Positions 27,371 through 36,249 are shown, numbered from the stretch's first letter. The stretch is DNA of 64,000 bases from DATKEJ01 sp963768715 (GCA_963768715.1 CAVYJC010000008.1:186001-250000); one strand, 5' to 3'. The notes: generated by a model from the letters alone, not told the origin. Numbers and translations: made by a program.

Positions 27371-29374
27371 TCAGCGCGCTGGCAAGAAGGTTATATGTAC
27401 GGATTCCTCTTCGGATGGAAACGGATCGGGTTGCGCCCCCGGGGGCGAGACCACGTGACGAGCGATGATTCCGGATCCGATCTTGTAGTCCGGATTGAAT
27501 GAAAAATCGGGCGAGCCGGTAAGGTTGGCTCGAGCGACGACATGAGCCGGAGAGCTGAACGGATAGTCGAACAATCCGGATTCCCAGGCAATGGTTGTCG
27601 GATGACCAGGCTGTTGGACCGAAAGCGGTGCGTATCGCAGAGGGTCGACCGACGGAAGTTCGTTCGCCAAAGGCGCGAAAGACCACACGGGAAAATAGCG
27701 CTCGCTCGTTCGAAAAGATTCGAGTCGCCAGCGTGCCGGGTCGGGACCCGCAACGCTCGTGAGAGAGTCGACCGTGCGGGACAGTGCGCTTTCAAGTCGG
27801 ATCGTCGTCATCACTCTCCCCAGACTGTCGCCGGGGATCTCAATGACGGGGAAAGGATCGTTGTAATCGGTAAACGCACCCATCCACGCATCGAAAACAG
27901 TCGCGCCGATACTGGCGAGGTTGTATCTGAAATCCCAGTTCCTCAGGTAGTCGATTGCCTCGCGGACGGCGGGGGAGTAGACGCTGTCGGGACGCAATGC
28001 AGCCAGTGCCTTGTGAAGATTGGTCTCCGCCCAGACGCTCGTCACGTCGTTGGGCAGGGTGGTGTATTCGTGTGCGGCGATTTGCTCACGGAACCGTTGC
28101 GCCGCGTATCGTCCGATCGGGTGAATTGCCACGAAGACGGACGACGAGGCGCCGCGCTCCGATACGACGGGCCGGGCTTCGACCGTCTTGTCGCCGGCGG
28201 CGTTCACAGACAGTCCTACACCGTTGATGAGGCGAAATGGCGGCTCGGCGCCATTCGACAAGCCGGCGGATTCCAGCATGCGGCTTCGCCAGGACGGCCA
28301 GTCCGAGATCGGTGCGAGGCCGTGCCACTCGAGTGATCCCCAAAGGTGATCGACGTCTTTACCCTCTTTGAATGAGTCAGAGCCAAAGAATAGGAAATCG
28401 TCGAGGCCATGGACGGTCAACAGCTTCTCGGCGCCTGAGGCCAGGACGAGGCGCTCGTGTTGTTGTTTTACCGAATCCACCGAATCCGGGTAGCCGGCGG
28501 CAAATCTGTTCTTTAGGGATCTTGGGCTCGAAAGAAGGGTCACGTTGACGCCGCCTTTGCCGCTTGAGAATGGAAAGAACGGCGTGCCGAGAAGCGAGGC
28601 GCCATTGACCGAAGCATCCGCCCACGTCAAACGTGCGGGTTCGAGGAATGGAAGCGAACTGGCGCCGTAGACGTACTGGGCCTGAACAGTCGTACCGGAG
28701 GAATCATCGTAGGCCCACGCCGAGCTGTGGTCGAAGCCGTGAAGGTGCAGCCAGGCCCGTAGCGATTCGTCCGCCATCTGGAACGCCCGCAGGGCCGCGA
28801 AAGCCGTGTCGTCTGCGCTCGGCCGTTCAGGTGGTTCCGAAAGCCAGGCAAAGAGGCGCTCCAGCGCGATTGAGTGCCAGGCTTCCCAGGGTTCCGGAAG
28901 GATGTCGAACAGAACGAGCTGCTCGTCCATGACCACTTTGCGACTCTTGAAAGCATCGGTCACACCCCGTGCGTAGGAGCGGAGCATTCGCCGGTCATCT
29001 TCAGACATCCCGTCGAGAGCCTCGCGTGCCCCGGTTGCCACGGCCAGGCTGCGTGTGAGCCGGTCGATGGGCAGTACTTCGTCACCGAACCACTCACCGA
29101 GCCGGCCAAGTGCCGTCTGCCGCAGCAGGTTCAGGGTCCACGGCCGCTCGATGCCGTGCGCGTAGCCGAGCATGTAGTAGGCATCCGTTTCGTCCGCCGC
29201 ATCTATCGTATAACCCGAGCCGATCGCAATGGACCCGGCTCCCGACAAGTTTTCGCCGACGAGCGTTCGCTCGACGTCGCCACCCGAGCCGAGGGCCAGA
29301 TAAGAGACCAGCAGCACGCCCAGGAAAACCACCAGTGCGAGAGTCAGGCCGATGCCGATCAGTGTACGGTTCAC
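27371..29374 (-). CDS. Penicillin-acylase family (Ntn hydrolase) homologue, membrane-anchored
   Basis: 667 aa. The N-terminal hydrophobic segment (LIGIGLTLALVVFLGVLLVSYLAL) is an anchor or signal. The A-chain motif is YYMLGYAHGIERPWTLNLLRQTALGRLGEWFG followed by DRLTRSLAV (split here), as in penicillin/acyl-homoserine-lactone acylases. Where these enzymes have G-S-N-x-W with the nucleophile Ser at the start of the B chain, this protein reads HSSAWAYDD (about residue 215), so Ser is present but Gly and Asn are replaced. Autocleavage may still occur, but the oxyanion residues differ. First gene of the operon with the kinase, HD hydrolase and hpt; it diverges from the S41 protease gene. Periplasmic amide hydrolysis is likely; substrate unknown. 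Confidence 0.8.
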   Translation of the reverse strand: MNRTLIGIGLTLALVVFLGVLLVSYLALGSGGDVERTLVGENLSGAGSIAIGSGYTIDAADETDAYYMLGYAHGIERPWTLNLLRQTALGRLGEWFGDEVLPIDRLTRSLAVATGAREALDGMSEDDRRMLRSYARGVTDAFKSRKVVMDEQLVLFDILPEPWEAWHSIALERLFAWLSEPPERPSADDTAFAALRAFQMADESLRAWLHLHGFDHSSAWAYDDSSGTTVQAQYVYGASSLPFLEPARLTWADASVNGASLLGTPFFPFSSGKGGVNVTLLSSPRSLKNRFAAGYPDSVDSVKQQHERLVLASGAEKLLTVHGLDDFLFFGSDSFKEGKDVDHLWGSLEWHGLAPISDWPSWRSRMLESAGLSNGAEPPFRLINGVGLSVNAAGDKTVEARPVVSERGASSSVFVAIHPIGRYAAQRFREQIAAHEYTTLPNDVTSVWAETNLHKALAALRPDSVYSPAVREAIDYLRNWDFRYNLASIGATVFDAWMGAFTDYNDPFPVIEIPGDSLGRVMTTIRLESALSRTVDSLTSVAGPDPARWRLESFRTSERYFPVWSFAPLANELPSVDPLRYAPLSVQQPGHPTTIAWESGLFDYPFSSPAHVVARANLTGSPDFSFNPDYKIGSGIIARHVVSPPGAQPDPFPSEEESVHITFLPAR

Positions 29375-29588
29375 GGGAAGAGATCGAGTGTAGACGGAAC
29401 CATGGCAAAATAAGGCCCTTCAGACGAGATAAATGGAAGGTCGTTTCCTGCCGGCTCGCGAAACATTGATACAGATTCGCGTAACTCAAGGAAGTACGGG
29501 ACGAAGAATTGCCGGAACTCGCACTCTGCTGAACTGTCAGAACCAAGTTGTGACATCCATCGCGCGTTCCTCCAACACGACAAGAGGC

Positions 29589-31286
29589 ATGATAAAATCG
29601 AGGAAGACCATCACCCTGCTGGCCGTTGTTCTGGTTGCCGGTACGCTGTTGGGCATGAAGATCCAGTCCGTCGTTTCCGCGGACAATACCTACGAGCAAC
29701 TCCAGAAGCTCGAAGAGGCATTCTCCGTCATAACCAAGAAATACGTGGAGAACGTCGACTCGTCGAAATTGGCGCGGGACGCGATCCAAGGCATGATCGA
29801 CGGACTCGATCCGCACTCCGTCTACATCGATGCGGATCGCATGGAGGACGTGCGTGAGAATTTCGCCGGCTCGTTCGAAGGTATCGGCATTTCTTATGAA
29901 TGGACCGACGGCACGGACGGGCGTGACACGGTCACCGTGATCGTTCCATTGTCGGGAGGACCGAGTGAAGAAGTCGGCATTCTCCCTGGAGATCGCATCA
30001 TCAAGGTGGACGGCAGGGATGCGATCGGCTACACGCGAGACGATGTCGACAAGAATCTGAAGGGAAGAAAAGGTTCGCAAGTCGTCGTGACGATCAGGCG
30101 ACCTCACTATCCGAAGCTGCTCGATTTCACGATTACGCGTGACAAGATTCCGATCTATACCGTCGATGCCTGCTTCATGCTTGACTCGAAGACGGGCTAC
30201 ATCAAACTGAATCGCTTTGCCCGCACGACGCACCAGGAGGTGCTGGATGCCCTCGTGGATTTGAAGAGCAAGGGGATGGAGCGGCTCGTTTTTGACCTTC
30301 GTGGGAACGCAGGCGGATACATGGAGATGGCCATCAAGGTGGCCGACGAATTCCTGTCCGCCGGCAAGACCGTTGTGGCAACCCGCTCCAGACATACGGA
30401 ATTCACAGCTGAATATGCCTCGACGGCGCGCGGTGTGTTCGAGCAGTCGCCTGTCATTATGCTCGTCGATGAAAATTCGGCGTCTGCCAGCGAGATTGTC
30501 GCCGGCGCACTCCAGGATCACGACCGGGCGCTTATTGTAGGCCGGCGCACGTTTGGAAAGGGGTTGGTCCAGCGGCAGTATCCCCTCTCGGACGGAAGCG
30601 TGATCCAGATGACGACTTCACGCTACTACACACCGTCGGGTCGCCTCATTCAAACTCCCTATCACAGGGGAGACAAGGAGGCGTATTACAAGGAACATGC
30701 CGAGCGCTTCCAACATGGTGCGATCGACGATATCGACGAATTCGTTCACAATGCACCCGACTCCCTCAAATTTTACACCACGTCAGGCCGCCTTGTGCTT
30801 GGTGGCGGCGGGATTATCCCCGACGTAGTCATACCTCGCGACACGCTCGAACTGCTGGGCGCTGTCGTTGGCGGTAGTCTCGACTACAGGTTCATTCGCG
30901 AATGGATGGATAACCATCCGGAGTTCCGTGACGCCTGGAAGGAGCGGCAGCAGGAGTACGACGATTCCTATCAGATTGACGACGCTATCTACGCCGATTT
31001 CTGGAAGTCGGCTGCCGACGACATAAAGATCGTTCCCGACGACCAGGTAGAGGCGATGCGCGCCAAGAAGAGTGCCACTCCGGAAGAGCACGTGATGTAT
31101 TTTGGTCAGAGCGAGGCGGCGGCGCAGCAGGTTTACATCAAGACGCGTCTCAAGGCGTTCCTTGCGCGCCGTATTTGGGGACTGGCGGCGTGGTATCCGA
31201 TCATTAAGGACATCGACCCCATGATTCAGAAGTCCCAGGGCCTGTGGAATGACGCCAGTTCACTGGCCTACTTGAGCAACCACTGA
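29589..31286 (+). CDS. C-terminal processing peptidase, S41 family
   Basis: 565 aa from ATG 29589 with AAGAGG just ahead. A signal anchor (ITLLAVVLVAGTLLGMKI) precedes the CtpA layout. The N-terminal helical part has GLDPHSVYID. The PDZ domain (VTVIVPLSGGPSEEVGILPGDRIIKVDG read in parts) follows. The protease core has LVFDLRGNAGGYMEMAIKVAD, the Ser nucleophile in DENSASASEIVAG and the Lys in GRRTFGKGLVQ. A C-terminal extension of about 170 residues continues past the core. These periplasmic proteases trim membrane and secreted proteins from their C-termini. The hairpin and T-tract after the stop suggest it ends its own transcript. Confidence 0.9.
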   Translation: MIKSRKTITLLAVVLVAGTLLGMKIQSVVSADNTYEQLQKLEEAFSVITKKYVENVDSSKLARDAIQGMIDGLDPHSVYIDADRMEDVRENFAGSFEGIGISYEWTDGTDGRDTVTVIVPLSGGPSEEVGILPGDRIIKVDGRDAIGYTRDDVDKNLKGRKGSQVVVTIRRPHYPKLLDFTITRDKIPIYTVDACFMLDSKTGYIKLNRFARTTHQEVLDALVDLKSKGMERLVFDLRGNAGGYMEMAIKVADEFLSAGKTVVATRSRHTEFTAEYASTARGVFEQSPVIMLVDENSASASEIVAGALQDHDRALIVGRRTFGKGLVQRQYPLSDGSVIQMTTSRYYTPSGRLIQTPYHRGDKEAYYKEHAERFQHGAIDDIDEFVHNAPDSLKFYTTSGRLVLGGGGIIPDVVIPRDTLELLGAVVGGSLDYRFIREWMDNHPEFRDAWKERQQEYDDSYQIDDAIYADFWKSAADDIKIVPDDQVEAMRAKKSATPEEHVMYFGQSEAAAQQVYIKTRLKAFLARRIWGLAAWYPIIKDIDPMIQKSQGLWNDASSLAYLSNH

Positions 31287-31318
31287 GTCGAGAGTGTTTG
31301 GACGTGATTACATCGAGC

Positions 31319-31355
31319 GGAGGGGGTCGTTGCGGCCCCCTCCCTTCATTTTTTG
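31319..31355 (+). terminator. Rho-independent terminator after the S41 protease gene
   Basis: GGAGGGGGTCG and GGCCCCCTCCC form a strong GC stem around TTGC, followed by TTCATTTTTT. It lies 33 nt after the protease stop and about 25 nt before the promoter-like element for exbB. Confidence 0.85.
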
Positions 31356-31382
31356 AAGGTCGCAAAGACGTGTTGAAGTGGT

Positions 31383-31411
31383 TTGACAAAGGAATGCTTA
31401 GTAAATATTAT
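31383..31411 (+). promoter_or_regulatory. Sigma-70-like promoter for the exbB cluster
   Basis: TTGACA (31383-31388), exactly 17 nt, then TATTAT (31406-31411). It would give a leader of about 155 nt before exbB, whose ribosome site TTGGAGG lies about 10 nt before ATG 31572. This is closer to the classical consensus than to the TAnnTTTG type of many Bacteroidota. Confidence 0.7.
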
Positions 31412-31571
31412 GTGATCTTAGTCGGGCGACCGAAGGATTCGGCGCCAGTTCGTAGCATATTCTGACGGATGCGGTTATATTTTCGACCCCTCGCCTCGGT
31501 CTGCTCGTGGTTCAGGCGTGATGCAAGGTCTTAACTAAAACAACCCCCATTTTATTGGAGGAAAACAACTC

Positions 31572-32273
31572 ATGGATCTTCTCAGTCTTGTCGCAGTGAT
31601 CCCACAGGATGCCGGCTCAGGAGGGTTTGACATCAACGCTCTCGTTGAGTATTTCAATCAGGGTGGAACGTGGATGTGGCCGGTTCTGGTCTGTCTTATC
31701 CTGGGCCTTGCTATCGCCATCGAGCGGATCATTACGCTAAATCTTGCCGACGTCAACACCCGCAAGTTCATCTTGCAGGTAAAGGCAGCGCTCGACAGCG
31801 GTGGAGTCGCTGCAGCGGAGGAGGTTTGCGCTTCGACCCGCGGTCCCGTGGCTTCGGTTTTTCAGGCCGGTTTGCTTCGTGCGGACGAGAGCATCGAGGC
31901 CGTCGAGAAAGCGATCATTTCTTACGGTTCGATCGAGATGAGTTTTCTCGAGCGCGGTCTTGTCTGGCTCTCTCTGTTCATTTCCCTGGCTCCGATGTTT
32001 GGATTCATGGGAACGGTTGTCGGGATGGTCTTGGCCTTTGACGCGATTGAAGAGGCGGGCGATATCTCTCCCAGCTTGGTCGCCGGTGGTATCAAGGTAG
32101 CCTTGCTCACGACTGTTTTCGGTCTGATCGTGGCGGTGATCCTGCAGGTGTTTTACAACTATGCGGTGTCGAAGATCGACCGGCTCGTGGCCGAGATGGA
32201 AGAGGCATCGCTCGAGTTGATCGACGCGCTGATTCTTATTCGCCAAGGACGTTCGGTAGGCAGTGGCGACTAA
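31572..32273 (+). CDS. exbB: ExbB/TolQ/MotA-type proton channel protein
   Basis: 233 aa from ATG 31572, with GGAGG ahead. The layout is that of Bacteroidota ExbB: a short periplasmic start, TM1 (WMWPVLVCLILGLAIAIERI), a cytoplasmic helical domain with ADESIEAVEKAI, and the two C-terminal helices (LFISLAPMFGFMGTVVGMVLAF and GGIKVALLTTVFGLIVAVILQVF) that line the proton path. With two ExbD proteins it forms the motor energising TonB-dependent outer-membrane transport or a related trans-envelope process. First gene of a four-gene plus-strand cluster. Confidence 0.9.
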   Translation: MDLLSLVAVIPQDAGSGGFDINALVEYFNQGGTWMWPVLVCLILGLAIAIERIITLNLADVNTRKFILQVKAALDSGGVAAAEEVCASTRGPVASVFQAGLLRADESIEAVEKAIISYGSIEMSFLERGLVWLSLFISLAPMFGFMGTVVGMVLAFDAIEEAGDISPSLVAGGIKVALLTTVFGLIVAVILQVFYNYAVSKIDRLVAEMEEASLELIDALILIRQGRSVGSGD

Positions 32274-32321
32274 AAGTCGCCCCTCGGTAATTCCTGAACT
32301 CAATCGGAAACAGTAAGAGTC

Positions 32322-32594
32322 ATGTCGCTGGAATACATCTTTATTCTGATCTCCATCATAGCTGTGGCGCTGGCTTTCCTGGCCCTCCTCGCATTCGGTG
32401 TTCGGAATCTGGCGAGAGGCAAGAACAGCGTTTTTTCTATTGCCTCCATCGTCATTCCCTTCGTCATATTCGGCATCTGTGCTGTGATAACAGGTGGGGT
32501 TATGGCGAAATCGGCCCTCTTGACCGTGATTATCATGGCGGTGCTTGCGGTTGCCGGACTCCTGTACTCGGGCCTTCGCGGCCTTACAGGCTAA
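32322..32594 (+). CDS. Small three-helix membrane protein between exbB and exbD
   Basis: 90 aa, almost entirely hydrophobic, with three predicted helices (YIFILISIIAVALAFLALLAF, IASIVIPFVIFGICAVITGG, LLTVIIMAVLAVAGLLYSGL). It lies 48 bases after exbB and 37 before the first exbD, so it is part of the cluster. I do not recognise a family. A role as an accessory to the ExbB-ExbD complex is inference from position only. Confidence 0.7.
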   Translation: MSLEYIFILISIIAVALAFLALLAFGVRNLARGKNSVFSIASIVIPFVIFGICAVITGGVMAKSALLTVIIMAVLAVAGLLYSGLRGLTG

Positions 32595-32631
32595 GTCACC
32601 GAACATCCGCTTCAACTTGGATAGGTGAGCG

Positions 32632-33180
32632 ATGCTGAAGAAGCGCAAACGAACAGAGGGCGAAATACCGACTGCCTCCATGGCAGACATCGCCTTTCTG
32701 CTGCTGATTTTCTTTCTCGTAACGACGACCATCGATGTGGACACGGGGATCCTGATGCAGTTGCCCCCGCCACTCGATGAGAACCAGAAGCCGCCTCCCA
32801 TCAAGGAGCGCAACATGCTGGCCATTCTTGTCAATGCGCAGGGAGATATTCTGGTCGAAAACGAGCTTACGCGTCTGGCAGATGTCCGAAAGGAAGTCGT
32901 AAGACACGTCACGAACAACGGCGTGAACCCGAAATACTCCGAAGATCCGGATCATGCCATCGTCTCGCTCAAGACCGACAGAAAGACCAACTATGACGTC
33001 TATATCGACGTCCTCGACGAAGTCTGGATGGGCTATCGGGAAATCTGGGACCAGGAGGCACGAAAGTTGGGCTTCACGGACTATGCGGCCTATCAGGCAC
33101 GTCTTGGAGAAGACGCCGTTGACGTGGTGAAAGAGCGGATTAAGGCGAAGATTTCGCTCGCCGAGCCCGACGCAGGTTGA
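32632..33180 (+). CDS. exbD: ExbD/TolR biopolymer transport protein (first copy)
   Basis: 182 aa. The short basic N-terminus is followed by GEIPTASMADIAFLLLIFFLVTTT (read in parts), the single ExbD helix with the conserved Asp (MADIAFLLLIFF) that carries protons in the ExbB-ExbD motor. The periplasmic domain has NAQGDILVEN and a longer insert than the second copy (YREIWDQEARKLGFTDYAAY), typical of the first of the two ExbD proteins in Bacteroidota. Confidence 0.88.
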   Translation: MLKKRKRTEGEIPTASMADIAFLLLIFFLVTTTIDVDTGILMQLPPPLDENQKPPPIKERNMLAILVNAQGDILVENELTRLADVRKEVVRHVTNNGVNPKYSEDPDHAIVSLKTDRKTNYDVYIDVLDEVWMGYREIWDQEARKLGFTDYAAYQARLGEDAVDVVKERIKAKISLAEPDAG

Positions 33181-33218
33181 TGTCCATGTCCGTTTGCTGA
33201 AATACATAACGTCGACAC

Positions 33219-33668
33219 ATGTCAGTACACTTTAAGAAGAAGGCGGCGGCTAAGCAGGAAATCCCAACAGCATCCCTGCCCGACATCATTTTCATGCTGT
33301 TGATCTTCTTCATGGTGACCACCGTGCTGCGCGAGGTCACGATCAAAGTCCAAACCCGGTTGCCCAATGCCGAGTCGGTTCAGAAGATCGAGCAGAAGCG
33401 ACTTGTATCGTACATCTACGTGGGTCCGCTGCGACAGGGCGAAGGTGAGGGAGGCGTAAAGGTTCAGATAGACGATGCCCTCGTCGACGTGCCGGATATT
33501 CGGCTCATCATGTATCGAAAGCTGACGGAGCAGCCCCGGCTGATCGTGTCGCTACGAGTCGATGAAGAAACCGAAATGGGTCTCGTCACCGACATCCAGC
33601 AGGAACTTCGCCAGGCGGGCACGTTCCGAATCAATTACTCCACCAAGCGGCAGCTACCCAGTAGTTAG
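33219..33668 (+). CDS. exbD: ExbD/TolR biopolymer transport protein (second copy)
   Basis: 149 aa starting 38 bases after the first exbD. The helix motif is EIPTASLPDIIFMLLIFFMV with Asp in LPDIIFMLL. The periplasmic part ends with VSLRVDEETEMGLVTDIQQELRQAG, the typical ExbD fold. Two non-identical ExbD subunits next to one ExbB are usual in this phylum. It is the last gene of the cluster; the isocitrate dehydrogenase remnant follows. Confidence 0.88.
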   Translation: MSVHFKKKAAAKQEIPTASLPDIIFMLLIFFMVTTVLREVTIKVQTRLPNAESVQKIEQKRLVSYIYVGPLRQGEGEGGVKVQIDDALVDVPDIRLIMYRKLTEQPRLIVSLRVDEETEMGLVTDIQQELRQAGTFRINYSTKRQLPSS

Positions 33669-33693
33669 TCACTGGTCACGGACTGGCGAGGGG

Positions 33694-33896
33694 AGCCTAT
33701 AGCCCGGTTCCGGGTGCTCTGCTCGAGTCCATCCGGTCGACATGTGTCGCCCTGAAAGGCCCGATCGCCACGCCGATACGGCCCAGGGGTTCGAAGAGCG
33801 TCAACGTCGACCCTCCGACGAAGGCTTGATCTGTACGGCGAACGTGCGGCGGTCTCGGACGTCGTCGCCGAGAAAGTTCGTAACATTCTTGATTGA
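33694..33896 (+). pseudogene. Remnant of an isocitrate dehydrogenase gene
   Basis: Between exbD and the DUF4293 gene, one plus-strand frame reads PGALLESIRSTCVALKGPIATPI then SKSVNVD; one base further the reading continues LRRRLDLYGERAAVSD and ends EKVRNILD-stop. This matches the N-terminal third of NAD/NADP isocitrate dehydrogenases (LESIR, ALKGP-x-TP, RSVNV, LR-x-x-LDLYANVRP). Only about 65 codons are left, with no start and one frame change. It is a decayed fragment, perhaps left by a rearrangement; a functional copy would be expected elsewhere. Confidence 0.5.
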
Positions 33897-33899
33897 GAG

Positions 33900-34319
33900 A
33901 TGATTCAACGGATTCAATCGGTATATCTGCTGGCGGCTTTCATCATCCTCGAGGCCACGGCCTGGATGCTCTATGCGGTGCCGGATGTGGTTCTCGATCG
34001 GTATCGTATGCTCTTCATCGTCGCGTTCGGTGTGAGTGGACTGGCAAGCCTGTACGCGATATTCCTTTTCAAGAGGCGCGCAGCGCAACGCAACGTGGTC
34101 AAAGTGATCGGAGTGATCAATGTCTTTCTGACCCTGGCGCTGGTAGGCGCCCTCTACCTGACGGGAGGTCTCGGGCGCTTGTTTTCGAGCGGCTCCGTAA
34201 ACGCAGTCTTCAACGGTCTGTTCGTGCTCCCGATCCTGGCAATCAGTTTGTTCTACCGCGCCTCCAAAGCCATAAAGCGGGACATAGATCTGATCCGTTC
34301 AATGGACAGAATTCGGTAG
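33900..34319 (+). CDS. DUF4293 family membrane protein
   Basis: 139 aa beginning MIQRIQSVYLLAAFIILEAT, the conserved start of the DUF4293 family found in Bacteroidota. Four transmembrane helices are visible (about residues 8-30, 38-58, 70-90 and 105-122), ending with a basic tail (KAIKRDIDLIRSMDRIR). The function is unknown. ATG 33900 lies three bases after the isocitrate dehydrogenase remnant's stop and the gene ends seven bases before the EamA gene, so those two are likely co-transcribed. Confidence 0.8.
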   Translation: MIQRIQSVYLLAAFIILEATAWMLYAVPDVVLDRYRMLFIVAFGVSGLASLYAIFLFKRRAAQRNVVKVIGVINVFLTLALVGALYLTGGLGRLFSSGSVNAVFNGLFVLPILAISLFYRASKAIKRDIDLIRSMDRIR

Positions 34320-34326
34320 GGGAGAG

Positions 34327-35247
34327 ATGCAGAACGGCCGGGTACTCCTGTTCCTGATCGCTGGCCTGCTGTCTTTTTCGTTCAGCCCGATTCTGGTACG
34401 TCTAGCCTCCGATGCGCCGAGCGTTACCGTGGCAACTTGGCGTACGCTTTTCGCCGTAGCATTTTTGGCGCCCTTTGCCGTCCGTCGTACGGCATCGGAG
34501 CTGCGCAGCCTTTCGGTTAAGGAATGGGGCCTCGTCATTCTGGCCGGCGTTCTGCTGGGCATGCACTTCGTCGCTTGGATCGAATCGATCTACCAAACCA
34601 CCGTGGCCAGCGCATCGGTCCTGTTCACGACCAATCCCATTTTCATCGCGATTCTTGGATTCTGGATACTGGGTGAGCGTTTGCACCGGCGAACTGTCGC
34701 CGCCATCGTCGTCGCCGTGATCGGAGCCGGCATGATTGCACTCGGGGATGCGAACGAATCGATGCGTCCGCAGCCTGAGTGGGGCAACATGTTGGCCACT
34801 GCCAGTGCGTTCCTCTTTGCCTGCTATCTGTTGATCGGCCGCGTCGTCCGGCGCCGCTCGTCGTGGCTTGCCTACGTGTTCCCGTTGTATGTGGTGGTCG
34901 CGATAACGGTTCTCATCTATGCACTGGCGTCGAGGACGCCTCTTGTCGGCTTCCCGAGTCAGGTGTACATCTTGTGTGCGCTGATGGCCATTGGGCCGCA
35001 GCTTCTCGGCCACGGGTCGTTCAATTACGCAGTGAAGTACGTTCCCGCTGCCGTGCTTGGGGCTGCCGGTCTGGTCGAGCCTGTCCTTGCTGCAGTCTGG
35101 GCGTGGCTGTTGTTCGATGAGGTGCCGGCGTCGCTGGCGATTGCGGGAGCGCTCGTTGTATTGGCCTCCCTGGCAATGATCTACCTGAATCGGGCCCGGA
35201 CGCCGTGGCGTGTACCCGACCTACGGCCGGAATCGACGGGTGGGTAG
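34327..35247 (+). CDS. EamA/DMT-family transporter
   Basis: 306 aa with ten predicted helices in two EamA halves: N-terminal (SFSPILVRLASDAPSVT, VASASVLFTTNPIFIAILGF) and C-terminal (LGHGSFNYAVKYVPAAVLGA, GLVEPVLAAVWAWLLFDEVP). Members export amino acids or other small metabolites by facilitated or proton-coupled transport; substrate not deducible. GAGAG lies before the start. Its last 27 bases overlap the end of the convergent glycosyltransferase gene. Confidence 0.88.
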   Translation: MQNGRVLLFLIAGLLSFSFSPILVRLASDAPSVTVATWRTLFAVAFLAPFAVRRTASELRSLSVKEWGLVILAGVLLGMHFVAWIESIYQTTVASASVLFTTNPIFIAILGFWILGERLHRRTVAAIVVAVIGAGMIALGDANESMRPQPEWGNMLATASAFLFACYLLIGRVVRRRSSWLAYVFPLYVVVAITVLIYALASRTPLVGFPSQVYILCALMAIGPQLLGHGSFNYAVKYVPAAVLGAAGLVEPVLAAVWAWLLFDEVPASLAIAGALVVLASLAMIYLNRARTPWRVPDLRPESTGG

Positions 35248-36249
35248 ATCCGAGAATCGTTTGCGTCGAAGGATGAAGTAGTCGATCACGACGCTTCGTC
35301 GATACGTGGGTAGGATCGCGGTTTCACCGCGTTTCGGTCGGCTCGTACGGTAGCGTGGCAGCATCCTCAGATAGTCGCGATAGGCGCGCATGATCGCCGC
35401 GACGTCCTTGAAATTGCCCTCGAACAGCGTCCGAGTCAGAGCAGCCAGATCGCCGAGAATCCGCAGGCTGAAAATCCCGAGACGGTGTCCGGCCGGCAGA
35501 TTCTTGTACAGCATGAGCAGGCTGTTACGGAAGTTGTAGTACGTTTTGCGGGGTGAGCCGCGCGGAAGGGAAGCGCCGCCGACGTGATATACCTGGCTCG
35601 CGGGCTCAACGCGAATCTCGAATCCCGCACGAGCCATGCGCCAGCAGAGGTCAATTTCCTCCATGTGGAACCCGAAACCCTCGTCCAGCAGTCCGACGAC
35701 GTCGAGTACCGATTTTCGCATCATGATGGCCGCCCCCGTCGCCCAGAAGATCGGACGGGCATCGTCGTATTGGCCGAGGTCTTCTTCCAGAGTGAAGAAG
35801 ACTCGCCCGCGCGTGAAGGGATAACCCATGACATCCAGAAAACCGCCCGCACCTCCGGCATACTCGAACAACGTCCGGGTTTCACGGTCGAGCAGCTTCG
35901 GCTGGACTGCCCCGACGCGCTCGTTCGACTCCATCGAAGCCACGAGGGGTTCGAGCCATTCGGTGGTGACCTCGACGTCGTTGTTCAGAAAGACGATGTA
36001 GTCACCGGTGGCATGCTGGACGGCCTCATTGTTGCCTTTGCAAAACCCCCAGTTGGCCGGATGTCGAACAATTTTGACCGACGGAAAGGTCGAGGCGACC
36101 CATTCGGGTCCTCCATCCGTCGATGCGTTGTCGGCAAGTATGACTTCCAGATTGGGGTACGAGGAGCCGACGACCGACTCCAGGCACTGCTCCAGAAGAT
36201 GCAGTCCGTTCCAATTCAGGATAATGACGGAAACCCGCTTCAAACCCAC
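35221..36249 (-). CDS. Glycosyltransferase family 2
   Basis: 342 aa from ATG 36249. GT-A motifs: VSVIILNWNGLHLLEQCLES, LADNASTDGGPEW, NWGFCKGNNEAV, FLNNDVEVTTEWLEPLV (NDV at the metal/donor position), GAAIMMRKSVLDVVGLLDEGF and FHMEEIDLCWR. This is the rhamnosyl/galactofuranosyl-type GT2 subgroup that extends cell-surface polysaccharides from the cytoplasmic side. The C-terminal 70 residues are basic and may lie on the membrane. It is convergent with and overlaps the EamA gene, and does not sit in an obvious polysaccharide operon. Confidence 0.88.
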   Translation of the reverse strand: MGLKRVSVIILNWNGLHLLEQCLESVVGSSYPNLEVILADNASTDGGPEWVASTFPSVKIVRHPANWGFCKGNNEAVQHATGDYIVFLNNDVEVTTEWLEPLVASMESNERVGAVQPKLLDRETRTLFEYAGGAGGFLDVMGYPFTRGRVFFTLEEDLGQYDDARPIFWATGAAIMMRKSVLDVVGLLDEGFGFHMEEIDLCWRMARAGFEIRVEPASQVYHVGGASLPRGSPRKTYYNFRNSLLMLYKNLPAGHRLGIFSLRILGDLAALTRTLFEGNFKDVAAIMRAYRDYLRMLPRYRTSRPKRGETAILPTYRRSVVIDYFILRRKRFSDLPTRRFRP

